In this document: piece after piece, positions 1-13,019 of the stretch
Numbering within the stretch: the first letter of the stretch is position 1
Layout of the letters: every line of letters begins with the position of its first letter
Assembly: GCA_014338405.1 (NCBI GenBank)
Contig: JTDE01000099.1
Span: 268,984 to 332,983 of the forward strand
Direction of reading: 5' to 3'
From: Paragonimus skrjabini miyazakii
Lineage: Eukaryota; Platyhelminthes; Trematoda; Plagiorchiida; Troglotrematidae
DNA: 64,000 nucleotides
Notes under the pieces: model-generated
Databases searched by the model: none
What the model was told of the DNA's origin: nothing
The model's input: the letters and a program-made list of their open reading frames with translations, nothing else
Position numbers and translations under genes: made by a program

Positions 1-949
1 TATCGGATCTATAGCCAACCGGTGCGGTTAGGCTAATTGACAAGAAAGATGGGATGGACAGATCAAACAGTACACAGTTAATCGACCAGTGACGTAGTTT
101 TTCTGTGATAAATCCGATCGATATCCCAGACAAACTGTGTCATCTCCCTACAAAATTGTACCAACATGAAGATAAGTTATCAAACACGTGTTCGTCTGTG
201 AACTTAGTCTCATTACGGACAGTGTAGGCAAAGGTGGGAAACGCCGGGAAACTTGCGGTCGTCCAATGACCCTCATATTCATCCAAGCAAAAACGTTGCT
301 GATAGAAACAGGCGTCTAATTGCTATGAGTCTAGCTAATAATACGAACATTCATATTAACTCTGTTCACGATAACTTTAAAGTAAAATCAGAAACGATCG
401 CATTAACTCAAAAGCTATTTTCATGCAACATTCGTCTAAATACAACTCGATCACTGTTCCCATGGGCAACGCTTCAAGTCAGGATTATCGAATAAATGAT
501 TTCTTTAGCTTTCTGTTGGGCACGTGGTCTTGTCAAATTAGGGTGATACCCATCAGCAGATCGTTGGTCCGATTAGATGCGATCCACTTCAACTTCTTCT
601 ATAGCTCTACCGGCATAATTTAGGCGAACTATCGAACCATACTGCTCGTAAGTATTTAGATGAGTGCAACTGTCGAACTGTAGACGAATCTATTGGAATA
701 TACGCACGATGTTTTTAAGACGAAGCCGGTTACCTATATACAAATGACTTTTGACGCGATTCTATTACGGGAACTAGTTATGGATGGACGATTGTTTCTG
801 TTTGTCGTGCCATACTACACTGAAAAAGCAGTCCCAATGCTTTCATTTACAGGTGTGGGTGTTCTGACGAAGATTTATCACAAACTCTCTAAGTTCGCAG
901 CTATCCGAGATTGTAAGTGGCAGGCACAATTTAAAAGACTTTCAAGGAG
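1..949. other. No recognisable gene
   Basis: Short open frames occur on both strands but none resembles a known family, and none is bounded by convincing splice sites. I see no RNA gene or clear repeat here. Confidence 0.5.
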
Positions 950-959
950 TGGAGGATGT

Positions 960-1085
960 GTTGAAAGATGTATTGAGATTGAGCTGGAGCAGCTTCTTAA
1001 GTTCCGGTACTTTCGGACAATCGGAGCTCACGCACAAGCTGCTGCAAGCAAAACTGTGGTCGATCAACCAATCAAAATCGACGGT
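960..1085 (+). repeat. Diverged interspersed repeat, copy 1
   Basis: This stretch aligns with 26230-26346. Both share the order GCTGRAG..GCTTCTT, then about 35 bases, then ACAAGCTGC, GCA and AACTGTGGTC near the end. Identity is roughly 60-65 percent by eye, so the family is old. Function and family name are unknown. An open frame of about 140 codons (693-1112) overlaps it but does not resemble a known protein. Confidence 0.45.
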
Positions 1086-1289
1086 CACTTGCTACATCGA
1101 AATTGGTTGTAGTAAGTGGTGATTACGGTAAGTCGTTTGAACGCTTGCCGGCTGTAACCAACTCAACTGCTTGAGTCAAGGTCATGGAGAGTAACAACAT
1201 ACGGGCCAATCGGAACGTAACACATTTATCGATAGTGTAAAGACCATTATATCTCCATAAAATCGGAATTATTTTTCTAATAACCTGGG

Positions 1290-1541
1290 GGTGCAAGCTG
1301 AACACCACTCACAGCTGAACGCAGCTTTCACATTTGGATAGATTTACCAGCCGACTTTTTACGAAAATAAGTATTATACTCTAGTTTCCTTCTCGTTAGT
1401 GCTCGTCAGTAGTGTGTATCCTTGCCATAGCTCAGATTAGGACTTCGGCCACGCAAACGCGTTGATCACTGCCACATTGAGCACACCTTAGGCACAAGTG
1501 AACTACCATATCTGAACGACCAGCTGACTTGGCTTGTTAGT
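1290..1541 (-). repeat. Hammerhead SINE, copy A (minus)
   Basis: This is a copy of the tRNA-like, hammerhead-bearing SINE that recurs through the window. Read on the minus strand, it has the head, then CAAGGATA, then a decayed hammerhead (1371-1415) in which CUGACGA and GGAAA are still visible but stem II is mispaired, then the tail ending near 1290. It abuts copy A2 head to head. The tRNA-like part is recognisable by alignment to the copies at 30.2 and 33.7 kb. Confidence 0.7.
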
Positions 1542-1710
1542 GATGGCAAGGATAGGTACCATTAACAAGTTTTAACACCAGCGAAACTTACGTCTACTAC
1601 TTCTTTCAGAAAGAGTCTGCCATGAAAATCCACTGAATGCAAAAACTGTGATTGGATGTCAGAGATGTTCAACTTGAAATCAACCAAATCCTCGATGATT
1701 AATTCGTAAA
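1542..1710 (+). repeat. Hammerhead SINE, copy A2 (plus, 5'-truncated)
   Basis: It begins at GGCAAGGATA, immediately upstream of the ribozyme region, and runs through AGCGAAACTT, CTTCTTTC and the tail motif GATGTTCAACTTGAAAT, as in the copy at 30.2 kb. The tRNA-like head is missing. The hammerhead core is destroyed, since CUGANGA is lost, although GCGAAAC is retained. With copy A it forms an inverted, head-to-head pair. Confidence 0.65.
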
Positions 1711-4700
1711 CTGCGATTGCTTAGTGTCGCTCAGATAACTGCTGTTTTAATTTTCTTGATTTATTAGTCACATACCCCACGAAGAACAGCAACGATCTGG
1801 CGATAGTGGCATCCTCATGCACACTGCTCAAGGACGTGTAATATGATTTCAAAGATGACGCGTAAAATCTCCACAAAGCTTTAATGGCCTGTCAAGAATG
1901 AGGTGCTGATCATCAGGTTCAACAGCTATGCTGTTCGTCAGTTGGTAATGAAGCGGTTTAGTGGCATCCAGCTTGTCCTCGGAGGTGGCATTTCTACGCA
2001 GTGGCGCCGAGGAGGCAATACTGAGTACTCTGCTAGATTTGTACAAAGATCAGGAACAATGCAAACCGATTCATCATTTCATCGGGTGGATATCACCAGC
2101 AGCCTGAGAACAACTTAGGATCGCTCTCGCATCCTACGATAACTAGCTGGTGTGGTTCGTCAAATGAAGATTTAAAACTCCATGACTGTTGACGGGGCTA
2201 AACTAATTGAAGCCGGTGAGCAAAACAAACTTTGAATTGCAACGAAAAGGGGTAATTTAAGAGAAAAACTTATTAAATGTAAAAATGACGGAGCAGAATC
2301 TTAAAAACACAAGCCATGAATGCATAAAATACACACACCATTGATAGGTATTCCACTTTGGGGCAAAAAGGATAGTAGTTGAAATGCTTATTGTTTTTTA
2401 GCAAGTAATCCAGCAATGAGAGCTTTTAACAAGACAGCCTTTCAGGCTGAAGTGTAATACAGTGAAAGTCGAAAACACTGACTGACTTAGACGAAGGCCA
2501 CGATTTAGCTGATTAAGCCAAGCCTGAAGAAGATTGTTTAATGGTGCGTAGTGCTAGTTCATAGTTGACAGATTGACGGAACAGGACGCTTTCTTGACTG
2601 TACTGAAGCCAGGACCGATTTGTAAGGACAAACTGAATACTACTACCAGTAAGAAAGATTAAACTAGAGCTCGGGTAGACTGAAGCAAAGGCTTTCAAAT
2701 CAGTTCCGCTTTGAGAAAGCCGAATTGCGATTGAAGCAGTCAAAAATTTTCAATAGTTGTTCATTGCCGATCAACCGCCTCAGGTCTACTGTGAACGAAT
2801 TGAACAAAGAATTCTAATGGAGTCAAAATGATTTCAACCGTTTAGTCGCGGTAGGCTCCCAATACGTTTGTAGCCGAAAAATAGGTTACAGTTAAATTGT
2901 GTGTTACAGGAGAAAGCGGATAACCGTTTGATTCCCTAGTCTAATTAATGAAGTCATGTGAAAAATTTCAACTTCCCTTGAATTTTTAAAGACTCGCAGA
3001 TTACAATCAGTAAAATCATGGATGTTTTAGCACTGTCAGAAAGTGTCGATGAGTTTCAGAATGCTAGGATGTCTACAGTCTCAAGTATAGTATTAGGATA
3101 GTAACTGGTGCTAACCAAGGGGTATGAGCAAAACCAAATAGCTTACATTCGTGAGGTAAACACAGCATTGATGCACACGCTTCTCACTGGTGCTTTTGGG
3201 CACCCTGTCAAGTTGACTAATGCTCAAAGTTCTACATATATTGCCTGACACTGTTATCTTCGGAAAGGCAATCTTCAGTGCTATCAAAATCGAGCATGCG
3301 GTAAATGTTTCGTTCTTATGATAGCCAATATAGCAAGCTATCTTACGGGTCTCAATCGAAAACTTGTGAAACGAATTGCGGTAGAACTTGACCAGAAGGT
3401 CGATCAGAACGAAGTCCCAAAGTGCACCGTCAGAGTTAGTTGTAGTGAACTAGAGCACTACTCTGGAAGGCTATAAGTAGCATAAAAGGAGAATGCGGCG
3501 ATTCTGGATGAGACTAATCAAGCTTTAGCATGGTACAATCTCCTGGAAGCGAAACAAACCAAGAAGTTGAAGTGTTCACACCAATTTGACCAGACTTGTG
3601 ATTGAACACTGATGGAATCATAATGCGCCGGCTTCGGGAAGGAACCAGGATAACAGACATCTCGGATGAATTGAGAAAGAATCTCATCAGTCCGTCTATA
3701 TGGGGTGTCACCAAACCTATGAAGAGTTGATTCTGACTGTGAATGAAAGATGATACCACCAGCTGCGTACCGGCTTGCCAACAATATTGGTTGCTGAGGT
3801 GTTGTAACCACTGGGATCAATATCTCAGTCAGGCAGTTTTTAGTCAACGAAACTGGGGAATTGTGGTCAATGGAAATAATGGGTCCCTTTCAGTTAATTA
3901 CTTTTAAAAATCTGTACATCGTCGTTATGATGGAAGATTCCACACAGTGGATAGACGGAGCTGTCATAATTAATTAGAGTGCAAGCACCAAATTTGGGGA
4001 CGTGGTATGATTCATCGTTGCACATTAGGGCACTCCATGGATGGTTTAGACCACTGGTTTGGAAACAAGAAGTTCTCGAACTGACTGAAGTGATCGAATA
4101 TCATGAAAGTTCATACCAACCATCTCACCCATAACGATGCCGACTGGGGAAGAGAAACAGTTAGATAATCAAAGATTGGCTGACGCTCAAACGGGAGCTT
4201 GAAAGAGAAGATATTGTTAACTCCGTCAGCCCAGGGCTCCTCAACAAGCGGCGTAATGACTTACTCTTCACTTGAGGTGATGTCTAGACGAATATCAGTT
4301 GATCAGTTGATCAGATTGACCATCGTAACTCACAATCAAACGAGAGACTGTCAAAAAGCGGCACACCTGAAAGCTGTCCGGTTGATGTATGACTCAATGA
4401 TCAACTACAACGACAAGCAGTACGCGAATGGAACAGCATCAGTATCTGAGACGTTTTTCGTAACGTGAAAGTTACCCTCTGTGGTGGTCAGAAGTCGTGA
4501 ACCAAACAATGTGATCAATCCTGTGGAGCACCAACATCGGGTTTACGGCCAACAGGTGGTACCATGATCCCCGTTCACGGGAAATACACATGTCTCTACT
4601 CTCTCTATTGGCACGCTAGATGATGAGCAGGTTAAGAGAACCCGAACACCAATAATGCATTGCGTGACACCAGGGGAGAAGTTCGTACATGCGTAAGGTT

Positions 4701-5199
4701 GTAAAAGTAACCAAGACGTTTTCTTTACAATTTAATTTCACTTCTGCTTCCATGAACTGCGTACTTACTATGCAATATATTTTCCCACTGGTCAATTATG
4801 TTCTATCCGTTCTCCAACCATAAACTATCAAACAGCATCCACTCCGCCAGTTCTTCAAGCATACCAAACAATAGGTGACCACGCGTTCACCACAGTCCAA
4901 GTTAGGAGCTAACAGTAAGAAAAGGCGAACTTGTCAATCCGTCTGTAAGCGTATAATATGAGTTCGCACTGTTCGATCATTAGTCCTCTTCGGACCTCAT
5001 TAGATGCATATGAGCATCAAGTGACTGTAGCTGTGTGTTTTGATTGATTGGTAACCTCTCTGTATGTGTTCACTCTGGCTGGACACACTTTCATTCAGCC
5101 TAGCAGACATCCGAATATTATTGAAACGGCCGGTTAACAGTGACTTATCGTTAACCAGGAACAGCAGAATGCTGTTGTCATTTAATAAACTTTTTCTAC
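1711..5199. other. No recognisable gene (one weak retroelement-like frame)
   Basis: The longest open frame is on the minus strand at 3518-3847. Its end contains EHFNFLVCFASRRL, faintly like the EHVIAFASR segment of Ty3/gypsy RNase H domains, but no other motif of that domain is visible. The plus frame at 4199-4468 matches nothing I know. Nothing else is supported. Confidence 0.4.
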
Positions 5200-5458
5200 A
5201 CCGGAAGTCAATCGAGTGCCCACGTCCACAGGAAGTGTCAACCAAACAGTATATCAATTGCGTAATTGCTATCACGTCAACGGAAGTTTACTGGAAAAGG
5301 CATTTCTGAAACTAATCCAACCGAGGACACTTTACGCCAACCTCGAATTCTTTTGGTCCATGTTCAAAAAAACATTTGTACACAAAGTTGGAATACATGG
5401 AACTGGCATCATAGCTAGTGTTGTGAGCCAAGAACGCGGGTGGCACAAGGGTTATTGA
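5200..5458 (+). pseudogene. Possible Merlin (IS1016-like) transposase C-terminal relic
   Basis: The frame reads YQLRNCYHVNGS, then LIQPRTLYANLEFFWSMFKK, then GIHGT and QERGWHKGY. This resembles the end of Merlin DDE transposases: a conserved Tyr/His/Val-Asn-His stretch, a Pro, then HT(Q/N)xIExxWxxxK and a terminal E(F)xWR. The third catalytic acidic residue would be the Glu in ANLEFFW. The first two acidic residues and the N-terminal part are not visible, and no terminal inverted repeats were found. Merlin elements are known from flatworms. Chance resemblance is possible. Confidence 0.35.
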
Positions 5459-6142
5459 TTCGAGAAAGCAACACATGGGTTAAGCGCTTAAACGGGACCA
5501 CAAACAAAAACACTCATTTACATACGGTACTCGGCCCAGACCGCCTCGGTTGCCACAGACGTCAATGCTCAGTTTCTTTACATAGCAAGGACCATTTTGG
5601 GCGATGCTGCACTCCGATGTTTCTTCCTGTATTTTTCGATGTCAAAATATGTGCTCTGGTCCTACTACTGAATAGCAACCGTGTGAGCAGTATATTACGA
5701 TCGATCATCCTCACTGAACTAGCATGATAAATTTCCACAGTAACTTATGAACCGGAACTAAACATATCGGTTCATCAATGGGTATACTAAGATTGGACAC
5801 TGTAGCACTTTTCCACCAATCAGTATGAAATATCTGGTCACTACGGTTCTCTTCTTCATTTCTACAGTCCTTTCCTGCCACTTCAATAGAAGTTCCACTC
5901 TACTTTTGAGTAAATTGGGTGGTTAACCGTGAAAAATTATTGTCTTATCAGGATTTGTACCAAATGCGGTTGAGTGAAGTTCACTGACACATTTCTGAAG
6001 AAGGCGGAGTATGCTGTGTATCAATGATGTCCATTTGATTATAGAAAAAAGTGCTAAATTTAGCAACGGAAGTTATGGCATAAACGTTTTTCATCAAACA
6101 GGAAGCCAGGGCTCATTAATTGGGATAGGTAAACAGACTAAC
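5459..6142. other. No recognisable gene; probable kinesin intron
   Basis: This stretch follows the donor of the kinesin exon in transcript direction (minus), so it is probably intron. No further kinesin exon could be recognised between here and the window start. In particular the MEIYxExVRDLL segment expected next is not visible. Confidence 0.45.
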
Positions 6143-6421
6143 CTCAACCATACTCTGCAGACAACGTAAATTCTCAGCAATCACTGCATCGCCGTTCAAC
6201 TGCTGTTCCAACCGTGTGAAGAGATCTCGACAAAGCCGGGGAATGATGCCCTCCTCTTCTTCGATACCCGGTCTGCCCCCCATCATTGTATAAGATTTGC
6301 CCGATCCTGTTTGGCCGTAGGCGAAGATGCACACGTTGTAACCCTCCATCGCATGACTCAGAGTCTGAGTACCCAAATCTTCGTACACTTTCCGTTGATC
6401 AGCGAAGTTTGGGTCTGAACA
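6143..6421 (-). CDS. Internal exon of a kinesin-3 family motor (partial gene)
   Basis: This exon encodes part of a kinesin motor domain, an ATP-driven microtubule motor. Its 93 codons run from CSDPNFADQRKVYEDLG to SMVE. The P-loop GQTGSGKS is at exon residues 36-43, preceded by GYNVCIFAY and followed by YTMMGG and GIIPRLCRDLF (residues 58-68), which is the KIF1/KIF13/KIF16B signature. Splice sites fit: a pyrimidine-rich acceptor ending ACACAG precedes TGT at 6421, and the donor GTTAGT follows GAG at 6143. Both junctions are phase 0. An acidic loop GIEEEEG lies between TMMGG and GIIPRL, and the stretch before VEV (AENLRCLQSM) departs from the usual sequence. No neighbouring exon was found, so the gene probably has large introns that extend beyond the window. 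Kinesin family membership is secure; the subfamily is inferred from motif wording. Confidence 0.9.
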
Positions 6422-7501
6422 CTGTGTTGAGAGAAACAACAGAAAATTACAATCGTTCACACACTTAAATTTGTATATTTGTAAGTGTAATGTCCTTTCC
6501 CATGCAGGTTTGTCCAGAAAGATCGCATGGATAGCCTGAATTAGGTGGTTGATATAACTAGACCGTCAGTTCTGTTACTGGCACTTGTAGACCAGAAAGG
6601 TAAGGAAGCCATCAGCTTAACTGTGAGAGACAACAGATTCCTTTGGAGGTCCGTTATTCAGTCCAACTAACCTTCTGAATACAGCAGGGCCAACCGTGAA
6701 TAACTGTCCATGTTTAAACAGTAAGCTCTACTTCTGCAAATCTATCTACTGCATCCGTCACCACAGAGTGCAAAGTCCGAATTTGTTCCTGGGCTAACAT
6801 GTCCAGGCAGTCGACTCCATCATGTTGCTTTGCATTCGGTTGTACCATATTAAGGAGTTGATGTTGACACGTCAATGTTTAAGTACCTGTGTGTTAATGA
6901 TCTTTTAGTCTAAGAAGCTAAACACTAGTCGCAGGATTAATACAAAGAGAAGGTGTGTATGAGTTTAACACGAGCTTGAAGAGAGTGAACTACTTGGTTC
7001 GGACATTTAAAACGGATACAGCGAAGATAACCAGGAGGTTGTTCTCTTGAAGGATTCGAGCAGCACAGCCGTACACCTATGCCTATGAAGAAGTCCACAC
7101 ATAATGAGGCCAAATTACAGCCGCATTTTCCACTAAATAGACACCTCCAAGTAATAAATGATCAAAACACCCAAGGTTAAATAGTTTTGTTACAGAGTTA
7201 AAAGGGTTTTTGCTCAAAAAGTGGAAACATCCCCATTGTGTTCAGTTATGTAACAGTAATACCAAATAGTGATGCTTCACGAGTTGGTCAATCGATCAAA
7301 CTAGAATATGTGCGTACGCTTATATAGACTTACACATACATTGAACGTGTGTGGGGCTAAGAGTGGATTCACTTAAATATGGTTGTCATGACAGTTTTAG
7401 ATTCTATACAATGGTCTCAGTTTAAGCCATTAATGTGGCACAGTAAGATTTCCCCACTGCAATGCTCACGTTGGCTGATTAAAGTTTGGTCCGGCAGATG
7501 C
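6422..7501. other. No recognisable gene; probable kinesin upstream intron
   Basis: This lies 5' of the kinesin exon in transcript direction and ends at the assembly gap. No N-terminal motor exon (the VRVRPF segment) was recognised. Confidence 0.45.
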
Positions 7502-7601
7502 NNNNNNNNNNNNNNNNNNNNNNNNNNNNNNNNNNNNNNNNNNNNNNNNNNNNNNNNNNNNNNNNNNNNNNNNNNNNNNNNNNNNNNNNNNNNNNNNNNN
7601 N
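7502..7601. other. Assembly gap of exactly 100 N
   Basis: One hundred consecutive N bases. This round number is typical of a scaffolding placeholder of unknown true length, so linkage and distance across it should not be trusted. Confidence 0.98.
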
Positions 7602-7884
7602 TGTGTTGTGTCGTTCAAAGACCGGCTGTAGAGCATAGTATAACATTTTTACATTACATCAGTTTAGGAATAATAATTTGTAAACTGTCAGTCACGTCTC
7701 GAGTGAGGTTTTCTGCGTCCACTTTTCACTGACTGAATGCAATTACAAAAACTGAATTGCAGATCGATGAAAACGAGCAACTATTTACTTTCCTTAATTG
7801 TTAACTTGTCTTTTCTCCTGGGCTGAAGTCGATCAGCTATTTTGTGGCCGGTCAGTAAATTGACAAGTAGCCGCCAGTTGTGAG

Positions 7885-7975
7885 ATGGTTTGAAGAACAC
7901 CTAGTCCAAATTACCTTGAGCAAAACGGTGGACAGCTGGTTCGACCATGTTAGGTTAAATTAACACCACTTAAGC
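7885..7975 (+). repeat. tRNA-like SINE scrap, copy 1
   Basis: Shares GAGATGGTTTGANGANCACCTAGTC with 10700-10795. About 45 bases further on, both have a B-box-like word (CTGGTTCGACC here, CTGGTTTGAAT there). This is consistent with an old tRNA-derived SINE. No tRNA cloverleaf can be drawn. Confidence 0.4.
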
Positions 7976-10699
7976 TAGTGAGTCTAACTCAATGTTTACA
8001 AGCAAATGTCAGGATGGCAGTCCAGAGACTTGCCCTAGTTGTTGAACATTATTTCCTCTTTGACTGAATTAGAACGGTCATTATTTATACGACAAGCAAT
8101 TTTGTAGGTGAACACCAGCGAACTGATGAACAGTCTTTTAGGTTTAGGTGCTACCTGTCAGTACCATGCATATCAATATCATACATACATATCATACAGT
8201 CACACACTTGAACCCACCCATAGTCCAGTGGATAGGTAACTGAGACTCTAAATTGACACTTGGTCATAAAATATAAGTTTGATTTCCAGGCATACTGATG
8301 GAACCAAACAGGATGTCGACAATTGGTGAACTACTCGGCAGTGATCATTTAGACCAAATATTTATGCGGATCGATTATTTCCCGTCAGTTGACGTGTTCA
8401 TCCCGTCAAGTATGCAACCCACTTGAAGGGTTAGACACAGGCGAGAGGCTAGGACTAACGTTAGTTGTACCAGTGTAGTTCGCTTTGGATATCTTCATGA
8501 TTCTTGGTAAAATATCTTTATCTCTACACCGACCGTTTACATCTATAATATCGTGATTGGGCAGACAATCCGTATTTTGGTGGGCATGCATGGAGTCACC
8601 ACGGTTGTCCGAACCGAGTTCGCTAGGACACCTAAAAATCAAGCTATTTTGTTTGTTTTGAGACAACGTACAAAACGATTGAGTTATCTCATAACTCACA
8701 TCCGTTGGTAGCTTCAATCTGAATTTTGCTGCTTATCAGATAGTAGAGGAACCAATTGTGAGTGTTTATTATAAACATGGTCATACAAAACCTCCGCAGC
8801 AAATAAAAACTGGTTCAAATTAAGCCTACAACTTCACGCTTCAGACGCCTTAAAATACCGAAGAATGGTAAAAATCATAACATTTCTACTAAACCAATCT
8901 ATTAATACGATTTAGATTGATTATCTCATATTTCACAACAGGACACTGTCATTTTCTTAACACTTTGTGGCATGCTTCATTTCGGAAGGTTCACAGATAA
9001 AATCGATATTTCGTTCTCAGTCGTTTTCCAGACAAAATTTTGCCTACCAACCTAAATCATAGTACAGATTACCGCATTTTTCGTCTACTTGTGCCTAGTG
9101 AGGCTCATATCTAGTGAACCCGTTGACTCAACAGGAGTCCGCACTTCAACGATCCATTTAAAGGCAAAATTTATTCCGTAGCCCAATGTCACATGAGTCC
9201 CAGACCAGTGTCATTCAACTTACGCTACTGTTCATGGACAGGCGTAGAACTGGCACCATCTGCAAATAGCTGGAGACCTTCTTAACTTGGTCGTACGAAG
9301 AGTTGCTTGTCTGTGTGTACGTCCGTCTATTATCTTGTCGATTGTCTACTGTGTGTGTTGCTTCAGTATGTATATAACAGTAATATTGGCATACTGCTCA
9401 TTAGTGTTGTTTTCATACATTTCACTTTCTTTCATTAGACCTGAGAAAGTTCTCTACACAAATGAAACGACCAAGAGATATCATTTTCCAAGCGCTGTAA
9501 ACATAGGTAAAGCAAAAGCTGTAAATTGTCCTACATTCTGCACTAATCTGTGAACTCAGTTGAAGGAGTTAGTTTTGTTCTCTCGTACCAGTGGCCTGTT
9601 TTCTCGGCTGAGTATCTCTGTTGAACAGCCACCTTCATGAGGACACGCATATTTGTCAATTAATTGGCAGCGTCTGATTCATCTTTTATACATCTTCTAT
9701 AACGGTTGAAAAATTGACGCTTGACTAATCCACCCTGATGCATTCCGGCAGCCTGTTACACGGGCATGTATTTTGAGTTGAACAATCGTAAAATCTCCAT
9801 ATCGCGTATACTGGTAAATATTGATGGGTAGGCGAATGTCTTGTTTCAGATTGAGGACAGTGTTTAACTTGGTCCATAAAACGCTTAACCTAATAACTGT
9901 GTCGCCAAAATTGCGAACTTTGGATTTATAACAACATACTCAGCCTGCCTTGAAACAGTTGTATATTTTGGCCCAATGTGCGCATCAGTGCAATATGAGT
10001 ACAAAATACTGCACTATGAACGTTTCAACCTGCACAGTTGTCCATATGAGAGCATGTAGTCTAATGTAATGCGCACGTACGAGCTAAGCGTGTTTGCTCT
10101 ACCCTTTTGGATGCGCGCATAACAACCCTCCATTGATATGTTATGTAAGTTGTATGCAATTAACGTTAATCGGACTGTCTGTCTGGCCACACGCTGAATA
10201 TGCATGATGAGGGAATTGAAAAACTATTGGCATGATTGACTAGACAGGCTTTACTAATGGGCAACCTGATGGTCAATAAGTTCACGACGTCACTTAATAT
10301 AATAACGAAGTGACTATCCCAAAACGAACGTGTCCGCTTCCTGTGTTGATGGCTCAGTCGTATGCACCCTGCGCCCTAATCTTCCGTCGTTCGCCGAATT
10401 TACCATGTGCGCTACAAACAAGGGAACATTACCGATCTGTAGGCATTTGAGCACACAGGACTGAACTCATCACCCCGTTTGGTGATGAGATGTTTACGTT
10501 CTAATTGCCGAACACAGAAACTGCCAACCCGAGTTACCAACTCCATCAGCATCCCCGTCAATCGTAAACAGTTGTGCTTTTTTTTCATCAGTGTACATTC
10601 GTGGAGCAAAAATGCAATTAGACTTAGACTGAGTCGAATGAAATGTGGCTAACTCCGACCGATCCACAGCTACGATATGATCCGAGTATTTCGTGTTTA

Positions 10700-10795
10700 C
10701 ATAGTCGAGATGGTTTGACGACCACCTAGTCTCGATTCACTTGAAATGCGTCCCCACCTTCTGCTGGTTTGAATAGCGGGATTTGCTAAGTTGCC
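10700..10795 (+). repeat. tRNA-like SINE scrap, copy 2
   Basis: Partner of the scrap at 7885-7975, with the same order of the GAGATGGTTTGACGACC word and a B-box-like CTGGTTTGAATAG. Decayed and of unknown family. Confidence 0.4.
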
Positions 10796-13019
10796 ATTGA
10801 TTTAAGTGTGGTGATGGGTCTATTTCGACATAATCACGATGTCCGTCATCCCATCGCAATTCCAGAAGAGTATCTTGGTTTGTCTTTTTTTTTAAATGAC
10901 TGCATTGCTTGAACGGCTACTGAGCTGTTAAGCGAAAAGCTCAATGGATCGTTAGCGGGTCATTTTTAACGTTCTAAAATCCGGAGTTCTGTTTGACCAG
11001 ACGTTGCTTGGTAGACCAAGAGGGAAACCGGATGATTTCACTGATTTGGTATATTTGTCCCAAAAACAAATCGCAATAATTCACCATCTTTGAGTTGATC
11101 GTTACCGTCATCGCTGATAATAGATCAGAAAGGTTGTTTGGGTACGATAAAAATCTTTGGTTGAACATTGCTTAGCTATTCGTTCTCTGTCGCCTTGATG
11201 ACCGTTTAAGAACTGCTTTTGTGTCAAGCGTTCGGACTGCAGAAATGGAGTGTATCAAGATAGTGGATAGACGACTCATCGGCGAAACACAAAACAGCTC
11301 TGCTTCGAACTGCACAACATCAAGTTTGTTTACGTTGAATAATGGTAGGTTATCTGTGTACAATTCAGTACCATAGTTCATATTGTCCTGTAGAGTTTTC
11401 CCAGATTACAAAAAACCCATAGATCGTTTGATTTGTCTTTCTCCCGTACGGATTATCATAAGTGAATTGGCAAGTCTCCGCAGACCCAGAACCAGTAAAA
11501 TACGCGATGCAGAATCTACAATAGACCCATGCTGGACGTCGCAATCAGAAAGAGGTCAATCTGATAACTTTCCTTCACTTTCAACGTTGAACCTTCATCT
11601 GAGCGAGTAATCTTTTAAACACTCACACTAGACTTCATTGAGGCTGTTGCTGAGGGGACTCATTTGCAGGACGAGGCAATCAGCCTCACCGAAAGCTTTC
11701 ATAAAGTCCAGCTGCTGTGTATCAATAAAACATCATACGACATCAACCAACAACAGAACTTCACAAACAATCACCATGCTTTTGTCTTATGGATATCTTT
11801 TGCGGAAGTAATAGAGCTTTATTGTTTTTATTATTGGTCTACTGTTGATCTATCTCACGATAAATTTCGTGAAATTTCAAGAGTTACTTGCTAGCGTCCG
11901 ATTCACTTCCTGGTGAACAATTTAGTAGTCGTTCAGGTATTCCAGTCATTTTCAAAAACACACAAACCAGCCCTATCCGCACATGAATTGTAAAGCACAG
12001 TCTAACCTCAAATTTGTGTTGTAAAACTTTCACCTATCTTTTTGCAACCGGATAGGTTTTTGAGGTCCACTCAGTCAGCAGACAGAAATGTTTGTTTGTT
12101 TAGTTAGTTAATACAGATAGATTCTTCCAGTCACATCAGTGACCCTCCTCTGATCGATCGCGTTACTGCTCAGCAGCTGTAATCCTGTCAGATCCAATCA
12201 CATATCGATCAACCCAGCCGAAGTATGGTCACACTCTGTATTCAGTAATAAGTGTACAACTCAAGTAACTACACAGCCACAGTTGTCGACCAAGCTGCAG
12301 ATGGTATAGTCCTCAAAAAGCGACTACTGCTACGGTGGTGAATTGGGTTCCCGTTTGAGCAGGTTTCGTGTCAACTGTCTGAAATATATTGTTACAGCCA
12401 ACTCTAGAAGTTAGGTCTTTTGAAACCTTCTACTCGTGGTCGATGATGCCCCGATTGATTGAGGTGATATTGTTGTCACAGATACCTTCTACTATGGTCG
12501 AGCTGCTCTTCTTCGTTCGATACATATTTCTTACCTAGTCGTTCTTGTTGAAGGTATAAACGCTTAGTTTCACCGGCTTGTCAACTCCAAGTCAAGCTTA
12601 AGTGATACTGTTAGTCCAACATCACAAGTCTCCCGGATGCTGGGGATTGGCTGTTGGAACTCTGAGTATAGCACAGGCTATTTTTAGAAAACACTGATTT
12701 AGGACATCCCAAACGTTATTGTTTCATTTGATATTTTTCTCTCCAAATCCCAAATGGTCTCAGATGGATCACACAACTACTAGTAATAAGTGTAACGACC
12801 CAATTTAAGACTGGCACTCTGATTAGAAAACGCGTCTAGTTTCAAGCCACGTGTCGCTAGTTTTCGGTAAGTTTTTACTTTCGCAGGTTGGCGATCTCAC
12901 CTATCACAGCGGCTGACCATCAGTAGACAGAGTAAGCCGGCTGTAAAGCGCGCATACCAAACTAACTTTGAACGTGGGTTCAACAGTTCTAACCTAGAGA
13001 ATCCAGACAGCTGCTGAAC

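Larger units (their letters stand above)
7602..13019. other. No recognisable gene; scattered old repeat scraps
   Basis: No open frame resembles a known protein. Two short tRNA-like repeat scraps are listed separately (7885-7975 and 10700-10795). At 9430-9475 the wording ACCTGAGAAAG followed by GAAACGA recalls a motif seen near the ends of some retroelements, but nothing around it confirms this. Confidence 0.45.

Noticed and set aside
3518..3847. Minus-strand open frame ending EHFNFLVCFASRRL, like a gypsy RNase H segment
   Set aside because: Only one short motif fits. The preceding TDAS block and the following S-E-x-xY block are absent, so it may be chance.
6286..6468. Plus-strand open frame across the kinesin exon
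   Set aside because: It is antisense to a well-supported exon and has no motif of its own.
9430..9475. ACCTGAGAAAG...GAAACGA as the end of a retroelement
   Set aside because: A short motif without neighbouring coding blocks or a second copy.
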